Source: Bog-473 sp035552095 (GTDB lineage Bacteria > Actinomycetota > Acidimicrobiia > Acidimicrobiales > RAAP-2). Taken from it: a DNA stretch of 18,183 nt. The translations under genes and the position numbers were made by a program. This document shows, one piece after another, positions 1 to 5,793 of the stretch; positions within the stretch are counted from its first letter, which is position 1; each line of letters opens with the position of its first letter. Under the pieces are notes generated by a model. It did no database searches. It saw nothing but the letters and a program-made list of their open reading frames with translations, and was not told the origin of the DNA. The DNA lies in NCBI GenBank assembly GCA_035552095.1, contig DASZMA010000045.1, forward strand, positions 1 through 18,183, in the 5' to 3' direction.

Positions 1-1
1 C

Positions 2-565
2 GGCACCGAGCACCACGCCGTGCTGCGCGCCCTGCGGGCGCTGGAGCGGGCCGACATCGCCATGCTGGTCATTGACGCCACCATCGGCGCCTCGCACCAG
101 GACCAGCGGCTGGCCGAGCGCATCGGCGTCTCGGGCTGCCCCGCCATCGTGGTGCTGAACAAGTGGGACAAGATCGGCGTCGACGACCGCGACGACGTGC
201 TGGCCGGGGTGGCCGACCGGCTGGCCTTCCTGGGCTCGGCTCCGGTGCTCAAGCTCTCGGCCCTCTCGGGCAAGGGCGTGCACCGCATCCTGCCGGCGCT
301 GCGCGAGTCGGTGGAGTCGTACCACCAGCGCGTGCCGACCGGCTCGCTCAACCGGGCCATGCAGGAGCTGCAGCTGCGCCAGTCGGCCCCCCGGGCCCGC
401 ATCCGCTACATCGTCCAGGGCGCCATCGATCCGCCCACCTTCACCCTCTTCACCAACGGACGCCTGCCCCAGACCTACATCCGCTACATCGAGCGGGGAC
501 TGCGCGAGAAGTTCGAGTTCGGCGCCACCCCGATGAAGCTGCGGGTGCGCATAGGCGGCAAGTAG
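2..565 (+). CDS. der: GTPase Der (EngA), C-terminal part, 5' truncated by window edge
   Basis: This is the C-terminal 187 residues of Der, the tandem-GTPase protein that assists assembly of the 50S ribosomal subunit. The reading frame is open from base 2, beginning GTEHHAV, which matches the stretch just after the G3 motif of the second GTPase domain. An ERADIAMLVIDA strand follows, then the G4 motif NKWD (bases 158-172) and the G5-like SALSGKG. The last ~90 residues form the KH-like RNA-binding domain typical of Der, with PPTFTLFTN, a YIRYIERGLRE helix and a basic RVRIGGK end. The stop is TAG at 563-565. The family and the single-copy housekeeping role are well established. The first GTPase domain and the start lie outside the window, so nothing can be said about its promoter. 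Confidence 0.95.
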   Translation, partial: GTEHHAVLRALRALERADIAMLVIDATIGASHQDQRLAERIGVSGCPAIVVLNKWDKIGVDDRDDVLAGVADRLAFLGSAPVLKLSALSGKGVHRILPALRESVESYHQRVPTGSLNRAMQELQLRQSAPRARIRYIVQGAIDPPTFTLFTNGRLPQTYIRYIERGLREKFEFGATPMKLRVRIGGK

Positions 566-599
566 TGGTCGGGGTCAGCTCAATGGTCGGCGGTTAGCG

Positions 600-803
600 G
601 TGGCCTGGTGTGAGGAGTGCGACGACCTGGTCGAGGACGAGGACCTCGGTGAGGAGGGCGAGTGCCCTACCTGCGGCACCATCCTGGCCGAGCAGGAGCG
701 CCCACCCGTGCCCTGGTACTTCAAGTGGATGCTGGCCGCCTCGGTCGTCTATCTCGGCTACCGGGGCTACCAGGGCATCACCTGGGTGGTCGGCCACGTG
801 TGA
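600..803 (+). CDS. Small zinc-ribbon membrane protein (67 aa)
   Basis: A 67-residue protein with two cysteine pairs, WCEEC near residues 4-7 and CPTCG near residues 22-25, separated by an acidic linker. This is the usual look of a short rubredoxin-like zinc ribbon. One hydrophobic segment follows (about residues 38-58, WYFKWMLAASVVYLGYRGY), so the protein is probably a single-pass membrane protein with a cytoplasmic zinc knuckle. The GTG start at 600 is the only credible start in frame; no good Shine-Dalgarno or -10 hexamer is visible before it. It sits 34 bp after der and 19 bp before the carbonic-anhydrase-like gene, so all three may be co-transcribed. I do not recognise a named family and assign no function. 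Spacing of the cysteines and good codon use argue that it is a real gene. Confidence 0.75.
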   Translation: MAWCEECDDLVEDEDLGEEGECPTCGTILAEQERPPVPWYFKWMLAASVVYLGYRGYQGITWVVGHV

Positions 804-808
804 CCAGG

Positions 809-814
809 TAGCGT
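809..814 (+). promoter_or_regulatory. Putative -10 hexamer TAGCGT for the carbonic-anhydrase-like gene
   Basis: TAGCGT fits TANNNT and ends 8 nt before the ATG at 823, with no Shine-Dalgarno between. This is the spacing expected if transcription starts at or beside the A of the start codon (leaderless). It overlaps the region just after the preceding stop codon, so it would be an internal promoter of the der cluster. Confidence 0.4.
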
Positions 815-822
815 CCCGGGCC

Positions 823-1341
823 ATGGCGATCTACGAATTAGAGGGCACGGCGCCCCGCATCGACCCCGAGGCCTACGTCCATCCCGATGCGGTGGTCATC
901 GGCGACGTGACCATCGGGCCCGAGTCCACCGTCTGGCCCGGGGCCGTGCTGCGGGGGGACTACGGCACCATCTCCATCGGCGCCCGCTCCTCGGTGCAGG
1001 ACGGCACGGTGATCCACGCCGGGCCGGGGTTCCCGACCATCGTGGGGGACGGCTGCGTCATCGGCCACCTGGCCCACCTGGAGGGCTGCACCCTCGAAGA
1101 CGACTCCCTGGTCGGCTCGGGCTCGGTCGTGCTGCACTGGGCCGTGGTGGGCGCCGGTGCCACCGTGGGCGCCAATGCCGTGGTGCTCGACCGCACCCAG
1201 ATCCCCCCGGGCGCCCTGGCCATCGGCGTGCCGGCCAAGATCCGGGAGGGACAGTCGAACCTTGAGCTCATCAAGCTCTCGGCCCGGGAGTACGTGGCCA
1301 ACGGCAAGCGGTTCAGCCGCTCGCTGCGCCGCCTGGACTGA
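823..1341 (+). CDS. Gamma-carbonic-anhydrase-like hexapeptide-repeat protein with altered metal site
   Basis: A 172-aa left-handed beta-helix protein of the gamma-carbonic anhydrase / YrdA / PaaY group. The hexapeptide repeats run from about residue 18 to 150 (VIGDVTIG, VVGAGATVGANAVV and others) and are followed by a C-terminal helix (NLELIKLSAREYVANGKRF). Family signatures include the RGD at residues 44-46 and SSVQDGTVIH at 56-65. In the family the zinc ligands are three His: the first corresponds to H65 and the second to H82. The third normally lies in an LHGC motif, but here the stretch reads GHLAHLEGC, so that position is Glu87, with an extra His at 85. Zinc binding and CO2 hydration are therefore uncertain. 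ATG 823 is chosen because family alignment begins there and a -10-like hexamer stands 8 nt upstream; longer in-frame extensions run through the zinc-ribbon gene in another frame and are not convincing. Confidence 0.88.
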   Translation: MAIYELEGTAPRIDPEAYVHPDAVVIGDVTIGPESTVWPGAVLRGDYGTISIGARSSVQDGTVIHAGPGFPTIVGDGCVIGHLAHLEGCTLEDDSLVGSGSVVLHWAVVGAGATVGANAVVLDRTQIPPGALAIGVPAKIREGQSNLELIKLSAREYVANGKRFSRSLRRLD

Positions 1342-1347
1342 CGAGCC

Positions 1348-2739
1348 TCAGCCTCTAGGGAACACATCTTTCCCGAAGGGCGCCAGCCCCTTGGCCGCGG
1401 CATAGCCCAGATGGCCCAGGCCATCGGTGCCGCCCTTGGTCAGGCCGAGCAGGTCCTCGTAGCTGCGCAGGGCTGAGTAGTGGTTGTACGAACCGGTGGT
1501 GTCGGTCGTGCCGGGCGCGATGTACCTGGCGTCGAGCAGGAGGGCGCCGATCTGCCCGCCCCCGGGCGCCGAGTCGGCGGCCGCCCCGGCGTTCCCCGGC
1601 GCGTGTGTGTTGGGGCCCGGCAGCTCGCTGCAGCACGAGGCGGCGTAGCTGGGGACGGACCGGTCGACATCGGCCTCGTCGAAGCTGATGACGACCAGCG
1701 TGTCGCCGTGCTTGTAGGCGGGGGAGTTGAGGATGAGCGGCATCCAGGCCTGGAGGAACTGGTCCGCCCCGGTCAGGCCGCCGGCGTGCCCCCCGGTGCT
1801 GTTGGGCCCGGCGCAGGTGCCGTCGTGCCCGTCGTTGCACAGGTTGGGGGTGACGAAGGCGAAGCGAGGCGTCGTCTTCTCGCTGCGCAGGTCCCGGGCC
1901 AGGTGACCGTTGGGCGCCGGCTTCCCGTTGGCCGCCAGGGTCCCCAACGGCACCACGTTGGCGTCACACTCGGCCGCGTTGTCGATGATGGAATGGAACC
2001 AGACGAAGGGATTGTGCCGGGAGGTGTACTGGTCGAGCGCGGTGGCAATCTCGGCCGTGTCGGTGGCCCCGATGGCCGGGTGGCCGCAGTCGGTGCCGCC
2101 GCTCGGGTCGGGCACCCCGCCGTCGCGACTCGGGGTGTTGCCCATGTCCTGCTCATAGGCCCGCCAGGCCGCCACATGGGTGGCCTTGTCGGGGTGGTAC
2201 TTGGCATCGAGCTGGTTGGCGATGGTCGCCACGGCGGCCGGGTACACGCAACCCTCACCGTCGACCTGCCCCGGGTTGAAGCCCTGGGCCGGGTCGGGCG
2301 TCCCCGGGGTGACGTTGGCGAAGGCGAACCCGTTATCGGCGCAGTCGGCCTGGGTGTCCTCGGTCGGGGCCTGGCCCGAGACCTGCGAGATGTAGTTGTC
2401 CAGGCTGTTGTGGCCGGTGGCGTAGTAGTTCTGCAACAGCTCGCCCTTCTGGCGCAGGGTGCCGTTCAGGTAGGTGGCCGGGGAGCCCGGGCCGAAAGTG
2501 GTCTGGTAGCCCTCGTTCTCGAACTCGATCACAATGATGTGATTGACCTTCCCCACGGCGAGGGCGGCCCGGACGGTGTGGGTGGTGGTCGCTCCAGACG
2601 TTCCGCTGGTCATGAGCGACAGCGCGCTCAGCGCCAACGCCAACGTCGCCGTGGCCCGGCCCGTGGCCAAGCCCGCGGCCGCGGCCGCGGCCCGCACGCC
2701 GGCCCCGAACCTGGGCCGGCTCTCCCTCGGTGCCGTCAC
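1348..2739 (-). CDS. Secreted phosphoesterase (acid phosphatase / phospholipase C-like, PF04185 type)
   Basis: A 463-aa exported hydrolase of the phosphoesterase family with an alkaline-phosphatase-type fold, which cleaves phosphate mono- or diesters outside the membrane using bound metal. After a signal region (residues ~16-50, an Ala/Leu-rich core ending SLMTSGTSGA) comes the family opening HIIVIEFENEGY at 67-78, in which E74-N75 form the usual metal-site start. GHNSLDNYISQVSG follows, then WFHSIIDN, FVTPNLCNDGHDG and LVVISFDEAD near the C-terminus, all recognisable family landmarks. Several Cys residues suggest disulfides, consistent with export. The start is GTG at 2739, because it overlaps the upstream gene's TGA stop in a GTGA arrangement, which implies translational coupling. 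An in-frame extension upstream to 3222 is only the shadow of the upstream gene. The substrate is unknown. The gene converges with the carbonic-anhydrase-like gene, with 6 bp between stops. Confidence 0.9.
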   Translation of the reverse strand: MTAPRESRPRFGAGVRAAAAAAGLATGRATATLALALSALSLMTSGTSGATTTHTVRAALAVGKVNHIIVIEFENEGYQTTFGPGSPATYLNGTLRQKGELLQNYYATGHNSLDNYISQVSGQAPTEDTQADCADNGFAFANVTPGTPDPAQGFNPGQVDGEGCVYPAAVATIANQLDAKYHPDKATHVAAWRAYEQDMGNTPSRDGGVPDPSGGTDCGHPAIGATDTAEIATALDQYTSRHNPFVWFHSIIDNAAECDANVVPLGTLAANGKPAPNGHLARDLRSEKTTPRFAFVTPNLCNDGHDGTCAGPNSTGGHAGGLTGADQFLQAWMPLILNSPAYKHGDTLVVISFDEADVDRSVPSYAASCCSELPGPNTHAPGNAGAAADSAPGGGQIGALLLDARYIAPGTTDTTGSYNHYSALRSYEDLLGLTKGGTDGLGHLGYAAAKGLAPFGKDVFPRG

Positions 2740-3338
2740 GGTTTCCAGGAGCCGGTGCTGGTCCCATCGAGGGTGGTCTGAATCTTCTGCAGCGTCTTGT
2801 TGTAACCCTGCGTGGTTATCCACCCCTCCCGCTGGGAGCCTGACGACATGGTCCCCTTCAAATTGAGTGAGGGGCCCAACGTGGTCGCGCCGGCGCTGCC
2901 CGTCAGCGACGCCACCGAACGCCCGTAGTAGAGAACGGTTGAGAACAGGGCGAGCGAAGCCGGCTTGGCATTGACGTTCCTGAGCCTGAACTCGAGACCG
3001 ACGACGGGGCGCTTCCCGACCAGGCCCTTGTAGCGGCCTTTGGGCGGCGCGTCGTTCTCCACTTTGAGCAGGGTGACCTGCACCGAGGTACCCCCGGTGT
3101 CCGGGAAGGCAAACGTGGTCCCGATCGGTTTGGGCGATACGGCGGCCGCTCCCGCTGGCAAGGCGGTCATGAACAGTATGGCGGCGAATGCGGCCAAGGC
3201 GGCCACAACCAGGCCAACCCATGATCGGGCCTGGGCGACCGAGCTACGACGGCGGCCCCCAGCACGAGCAAGAAATGTACGGCTCCGATCTCCAGGATCC
3301 GCTGGCGTTCGGGAGACTTCTGAGAGGCGAGGTCGCAT
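2736..3338 (-). CDS. Exported DUF4352-like protein, first gene of the phosphoesterase operon
   Basis: A 200-aa protein with a long basic N-terminus (Arg-rich, residues 1-38), a hydrophobic signal or anchor segment (W40-L60) and an ALPAGAAA cleavage-like site. A beta-rich extracellular domain follows. The pattern FAFPDTGGTSVQVTLLKVEN, then VGLEFRLRNVN with residues for a later strand, resembles the immunoglobulin-like DUF4352 domain found on many actinobacterial exported proteins. The match is by eye and moderate. ATG 3338 is chosen because TACCCT lies 7 nt upstream on the minus strand and no Shine-Dalgarno is present, so a leaderless mRNA is likely. Its TGA overlaps the GTG of the phosphoesterase gene by 4 bp, so the two proteins are probably made together and may act together at the cell surface. 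No catalytic residues are visible. Confidence 0.75.
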   Translation of the reverse strand: MRPRLSEVSRTPADPGDRSRTFLARAGGRRRSSVAQARSWVGLVVAALAAFAAILFMTALPAGAAAVSPKPIGTTFAFPDTGGTSVQVTLLKVENDAPPKGRYKGLVGKRPVVGLEFRLRNVNAKPASLALFSTVLYYGRSVASLTGSAGATTLGPSLNLKGTMSSGSQREGWITTQGYNKTLQKIQTTLDGTSTGSWKP

Positions 3339-3345
3339 TGGGGAA

Positions 3346-3351
3346 AGGGTA
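3346..3351 (-). promoter_or_regulatory. Putative -10 hexamer TACCCT for the DUF4352-like / phosphoesterase operon
   Basis: On the minus strand TACCCT ends 7 nt before the ATG at 3338. There is no purine-rich ribosome site between, only pyrimidines (TTCCCCA). This fits a leaderless transcript. A recognisable -35 is not visible at 17 nt. Confidence 0.45.
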
Positions 3352-3397
3352 GTTGCGAGCGGCGGGGGAGCGAGGTGATCTGCGACACTGCAGGTTG

Positions 3398-4018
3398 ATG
3401 TCGGGCGGCACCAGCCACACGGACCGGGAGCGGCTGCTCACCCGGGGTCGACGCCTCGAAGCAGCGACCTTGACGTGGAACGTGGCGGGCATCGTCGTCC
3501 TCACCCTGGCCGCCATCGCCGCCCGCTCGGTGGCCCTGGCCGGTTTCGGCCTGGACAGCCTGATCGAGATCGGCGCCTCCACTGTGGTTCTGTGGGAGCT
3601 CTCTGACGTTTCGACCGACCGGCAGCGCCGGGCCTTGCGCCTCATCGGAGCCGCCTTCGTGATCTTGGCCGTCTATCTGGTGGTGCAGAGCACGCTCGTT
3701 CTGGTGCTGGGCTTCCACCCCCATCACAGCCCGGTCGGCATTGGGTGGACGGCCGCAACCGCCGCTGTGATGTTCTCCCTGGCTGTCGGCAAATCGAGAA
3801 CCGGAGCGGCGCTGGACAATCCGGTTCTGCGCACCGAGGGTCGGGTCACCATGATCGACGGGGTACTGGCTACGGCGGTCCTGGTCGGGTTGGCGTTGAA
3901 TGCCCTTTATGGCTGGTGGTGGGCCGATCCCGCCTCCGGCTACATCCTGGTGTACTACGCGGTGCGGGAGGCGCACGGGACCCTGTCCACTCAGGCGGAA
4001 GGTCCGCACGTCGCGTGA
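3398..4018 (+). CDS. CDF-like cation transporter, transmembrane domain only (206 aa)
   Basis: A polytopic membrane protein of about 206 residues resembling the transmembrane domain of cation diffusion facilitators. Hydrophobic spans lie near residues 27-48, 51-68, 85-106, 115-132, 153-172 and 175-190. In CDF exporters TM2 and TM5 carry the metal site (D/HxxxD). Here TM2 reads GFGLDSLIEIGAS, giving D53xxxE57, and the TM5 region reads RVTMIDGVLAT, giving only D154 with no His four residues before. The usual cytoplasmic C-terminal domain is missing: the protein ends about 16 residues after the last span. Short versions like this occur in Actinobacteria annotated as cation transporters; transport of a metal is inference. 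ATG 3398 is preferred over the TTG at 3353. GACACT, 8 nt upstream, is a possible imperfect -10. It is divergent from the DUF4352-like gene, with 59 bp between starts. Confidence 0.8.
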   Translation: MSGGTSHTDRERLLTRGRRLEAATLTWNVAGIVVLTLAAIAARSVALAGFGLDSLIEIGASTVVLWELSDVSTDRQRRALRLIGAAFVILAVYLVVQSTLVLVLGFHPHHSPVGIGWTAATAAVMFSLAVGKSRTGAALDNPVLRTEGRVTMIDGVLATAVLVGLALNALYGWWWADPASGYILVYYAVREAHGTLSTQAEGPHVA

Positions 4019-4173
4019 GAGGCGTTCCGACGCAGGGAGAGGGCACGGGACTGGGGCTACACTCTCTGATTCCAACCAGGCCGTGTCATACGGTTCCCGC
4101 TGCCACACCGGGCGGGATTGGAAGAGAAGAAAGCTCTCTGGGTGCCAACCCACTGAGCTGGCAGTTGATGTAG

Positions 4174-4248
4174 CGGGCTGTGGCGCAGCTTGGTTAGCGC
4201 GCTTGACTGGGGGTCAAGAGGTCCCGGGTTCAAATCCCGGCAGCCCGA
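4174..4248 (+). tRNA. tRNA-Pro (anticodon GGG)
   Basis: A complete cloverleaf folds by eye. The acceptor stem CGGGCTG (4174-4180) pairs with CAGCCCG (4241-4247), and the discriminator is A4248. The D stem GCGC/GCGC is at 4183-4186 and 4197-4200. The anticodon stem CTTGA/TCAAG flanks loop CTGGGGG, with anticodon GGG at 4209-4211 (U33 and G37 as expected). The variable loop is 5 nt, and the T stem CCGGG/CCCGG flanks TTCAAAT. CCA is not encoded. Anticodon GGG reads proline CCC and CCU. The gene is intact, and no second copy of its 3' end is seen in the window, so no integration event at this tRNA can be shown. Confidence 0.96.
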
Positions 4249-4419
4249 CGTAGAAATGCAGGTCAGAGACCATGGACGTCAGCGACGCTTCTGGCCTGTC
4301 TCCAACCGCCTGACTTCCAAGATTCTGCCAGGACGACCAGTGTGACGCCCGTCCTCTGGTCAGGGGTCCGCATATCCTGACCATTGCTGGCCGATTGGAA
4401 TCCGACTTGGAGGTAGGCC
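4249..4419. other. Intergenic stretch between tRNA-Pro and VOC gene, with one hairpin
   Basis: No gene is visible in these 171 bp. GACCAG at 4335-4340 and CTGGTC at 4356-4361 form a perfect 6-bp inverted repeat with a 15-nt loop, and outer GGAC/GTCC could extend it with a bulge. It could be a weak terminator for the tRNA or leader structure for the next gene. No T-run follows it. Confidence 0.35.
4409..4413 (+). promoter_or_regulatory. Strong Shine-Dalgarno GGAGG of the VOC gene
   Basis: GGAGG stands 6 nt before ATG 4420 and fixes that start. It shows that this gene, unlike most neighbours, has a conventional 5' leader. Confidence 0.8.
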
Positions 4420-4785
4420 ATGGGACACAAGGCAAAAGTGGAACTTGTGCTCGACTGCGCACAGCCGGAGAGGCTCGCCCGGTTCTGGAGCGAAGCGCTC
4501 GATTACCGCGACCACTACATCGATACGCAATTGGCAGTGCTCGTTCCCAAAGAGGGGATCGCTTCACCACTTCTCCTTCAGGGCGTGCCCGAACCAAAAG
4601 GCGGCAAGAACCGGATGCACCTCGACATTGTGGTTGACGACCTCGAAGTCGAGGTCCACCGGTTGCAGGAACTCGGCGCTCGTCGCATCGACGAAGGCGT
4701 ACAGGCCTTCGGCGGAACCCGCTGGGTCAGAATGTCGGACCCCGAGCAGAATGAGTTCTGCGTCTCCACCGGCGTCGAGTGGTGA
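4420..4785 (+). CDS. VOC-superfamily (glyoxalase-like) protein
   Basis: A 121-aa protein of the vicinal-oxygen-chelate fold, glyoxalase-like subgroup. It opens with a strand and helix (VELVLDCAQPERLARFWSEAL) in which FW is the usual feature of this subgroup. The central HLDIVVDDLEVEVHRLQELGA (H68 near a normal metal position) leads to the terminal strand WVRMSDPEQNEFCVS, a very typical VOC ending. Length fits a single beta-alpha-beta-beta-beta pair unit that dimerises. Family members include isomerases, dioxygenases and antibiotic-binding resistance proteins; nothing here picks one of these. The start is secured by GGAGG 6 nt upstream. Base composition is less GC-extreme than in the flanking blocks. 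It lies between tRNA-Pro and a DUF1801 gene on the same strand, with 151-160 bp of structured DNA to the latter. Confidence 0.88.
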   Translation: MGHKAKVELVLDCAQPERLARFWSEALDYRDHYIDTQLAVLVPKEGIASPLLLQGVPEPKGGKNRMHLDIVVDDLEVEVHRLQELGARRIDEGVQAFGGTRWVRMSDPEQNEFCVSTGVEW

Positions 4786-4818
4786 CGACTTGGTGCCGTG
4801 GGCGTCATCTCGGCGTGT

Positions 4819-4896
4819 TAGGCATCCTGCCTACCTCCGCCCCCGCAGGGGAGCCCTCTATCGCAGTTCGTTGAACCGCGGAACCGTTGGCGATAG
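4819..4896 (+). repeat. Cluster of inverted repeats in the VOC-DUF1801 gap
   Basis: Three potential hairpins follow one another. TAGGCA/TGCCTA has a TCC triloop (4819-4833). CCCC/GGGG has a GCA loop (4841-4851). A perfect 7-bp pair CTATCGC (4858-4864) / GCGATAG (4890-4896) encloses 25 nt that itself contains GTTC-GTT-GAAC. The last hairpin is followed by AAAAGAGA, not by a T-run, so on + it is not a classical intrinsic terminator. It ends 26 nt before the ribosome site of the DUF1801 gene, so it could be a terminator for the VOC gene, an RNA leader structure or an operator. Confidence 0.5.
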
Positions 4897-4922
4897 AAAA
4901 GAGACCGCGCTACTCATCCAGT

Positions 4923-4930
4923 GAGGAGGA
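4923..4930 (+). promoter_or_regulatory. Shine-Dalgarno GAGGAGGA pointing to an ATT start at 4937
   Basis: This is the strongest ribosome site in the window. It is 6 nt from ATT 4937 but 15 nt from the first canonical in-frame start, GTG 4946. An in-frame TGA at 4922-4924 rules out longer forms. Confidence 0.65.
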
Positions 4931-4945
4931 TCCACCATTCCGAAA

Positions 4946-5338
4946 GTGATCAAAGGAAACACCGGGCGAAAGCCGCCGGAGCCATCAGCGAACCACTCCG
5001 ACATCGACGATTGGTGCCGGCGCCTCATGCCGGATCTGCAGCCCATCGTCAAGCGGTTGGATGAGTCGATCCGAGCGACGGTTCCGGGCCTTCACTACAC
5101 CGTCCACCGGAAAAGGGCCTATTACGGGCTACCTGAACTCGGCTGGATCATTGAAATAGCCCCCTACGACGTTTCCGTGAATGTCCTTTTCCTCGGCGGG
5201 GCCGACTTCGAGTCCCCGCCGCCGCTCGGCACGGCCGACCGGACCCGGTACATAAAGGTGAGAAGCCTGGAGGAGGTGCAGGCTCCGGAACTGCAGAACT
5301 GGATCGAGCAAGCGGGACGCACACCGGGTTGGACGTGA
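4946..5338 (+). CDS. DUF1801-domain protein (probable true start ATT at 4937)
   Basis: A protein of about 130-133 residues with a DUF1801 (YdhG-type, alpha/beta) domain. Recognisable parts are the helix QPIVKRLDESIRATVPGL, the strand segment YYGLPELGWIIEIAPYDVSVNVLFLGG, and the end RYIKVRSLEEVQAPELQNWIEQAG, all typical of this family. The biochemical function of DUF1801 proteins is not established. The coordinates given use the first canonical start, GTG 4946. However, the optimal Shine-Dalgarno GAGGAGGA is placed for ATT 4937, which would add MPKV-type residues (ATT-CCG-AAA then V, I, K, G) and give a 133-aa product. ATT is used as a start in a few bacterial genes. Alternatively an ATG was lost by mutation or misread. 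It converges with the ABM-like gene, with 64 bp and a short hairpin between. Confidence 0.85.
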   Translation: MIKGNTGRKPPEPSANHSDIDDWCRRLMPDLQPIVKRLDESIRATVPGLHYTVHRKRAYYGLPELGWIIEIAPYDVSVNVLFLGGADFESPPPLGTADRTRYIKVRSLEEVQAPELQNWIEQAGRTPGWT

Positions 5339-5354
5339 CGGGCAGCGGCCCCCG

Positions 5355-5372
5355 GAGTCGAACGAGCGACTC
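5355..5372. terminator. Hairpin between convergent DUF1801 and ABM-like genes
   Basis: GAGTCG and CGACTC form a perfect 6-bp stem around AACGAG. It lies in the 64-bp gap between two converging stop codons, where a bidirectional terminator is expected. There is no clear T-run on either side, so the assignment rests on location and symmetry. Confidence 0.4.
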
Positions 5373-5402
5373 GAAGTAGAGAGAGCCCGACGGACTTAGT
5401 GA

Positions 5403-5714
5403 CTAGGTGGACAGACCCTTACCGCCGGCCGGATTGAACTGCACGCTCTCGGGAGGCACGGCGACGAGTCCCGGCATCCCCTTCGCCCATGCGGCAATCT
5501 CGTCACTCGAGCGCGCCCGCTCCCAGTCCGCTTCGCTGGCCCAGACTTCCACGAGGTAAACGACGTCATCCTCGGTCGTGGATTTGCCAGCGATCAACAA
5601 GTCGCAGGCCGGATTGTCGTCTTGGATCAGGGCCGACTCGAGGAATTTTGCCACCAGCGCATCGCTTTGCCCGGCGGCCGCCACCAACTTCGTCTGCTGC
5701 CCAAATCGGTTCAT
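5403..5714 (-). CDS. Antibiotic-biosynthesis-monooxygenase (ABM) domain protein
   Basis: A 103-aa protein with the ABM / dimeric alpha-beta barrel pattern. It has a first strand, then LVAAAGQSDALVAKFLESAL (helix), then CDLLIAGKSTTEDDVVYLVEVWASEADWERARSSDEI, where the VWxSExxxxxH/A-type helix start is characteristic, and a final hydrophobic strand. Members are small heme- or cofactor-free monooxygenases or quinol-oxidising enzymes; many have no known substrate. The start is ATG 5714. AGGG lies 8 nt upstream and could act as a weak Shine-Dalgarno, but the same bases form TAGGGT 7 nt before the ATG, so the mRNA may instead be leaderless. Longer in-frame extensions to 6227 are shadows of the next gene. 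It is downstream of the HTH gene on the same strand, 79 bp apart. Confidence 0.82.
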   Translation of the reverse strand: MNRFGQQTKLVAAAGQSDALVAKFLESALIQDDNPACDLLIAGKSTTEDDVVYLVEVWASEADWERARSSDEIAAWAKGMPGLVAVPPESVQFNPAGGKGLST

Positions 5715-5721
5715 ATGATTA

Positions 5722-5727
5722 ACCCTA
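5722..5727 (-). promoter_or_regulatory. Putative -10 hexamer TAGGGT for the ABM-like gene
   Basis: TAGGGT on the minus strand ends 7 nt before ATG 5714. It fits TANNNT at leaderless spacing; the AGGG inside it is an alternative weak ribosome site. Confidence 0.4.
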
Positions 5728-5793
5728 TGGCAGGGGTCGACCATTCCCCTGGGGCAGGCTTCCATGAATCCGGATGCGTGCTCCGGACCTGAT

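Noticed and set aside
1480..2781. Long open frame on + (433 codons) opposite the phosphoesterase gene.
   Set aside because: Low-complexity Gly/Val/Arg-rich translation typical of an antisense shadow in GC-rich DNA; the minus-strand frame has clear family motifs.
4109..4165. tRNA-like sequence on the minus strand (AGCTCAGTGGGTTGG D-arm-like box, a 5-bp stem with 7-nt loop AGAGA/TCTCT, then TTCCAAT).
   Set aside because: The loop lacks U33 and a purine at 37, the T stem does not pair and no acceptor stem is found. At most a decayed remnant; probably chance.
3900..4253. Open frame on + running through the tRNA-Pro gene.
   Set aside because: Its end is simply translated tRNA sequence, and the rest is a shadow of the CDF-like gene.
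4214..4597. Open frame on - ending in a PGFEPGTS-like string.
   Set aside because: This is the well-known product of translating a tRNA gene on its opposite strand; it also overlaps the VOC gene.
5351..5372. T-arm-like sequence on the minus strand (GTTCGACTCC) suggesting a tRNA fragment or attachment site.
   Set aside because: The 5-bp T stem does not pair and no match to the tRNA-Pro 3' end exists, so it is better read as a simple hairpin.
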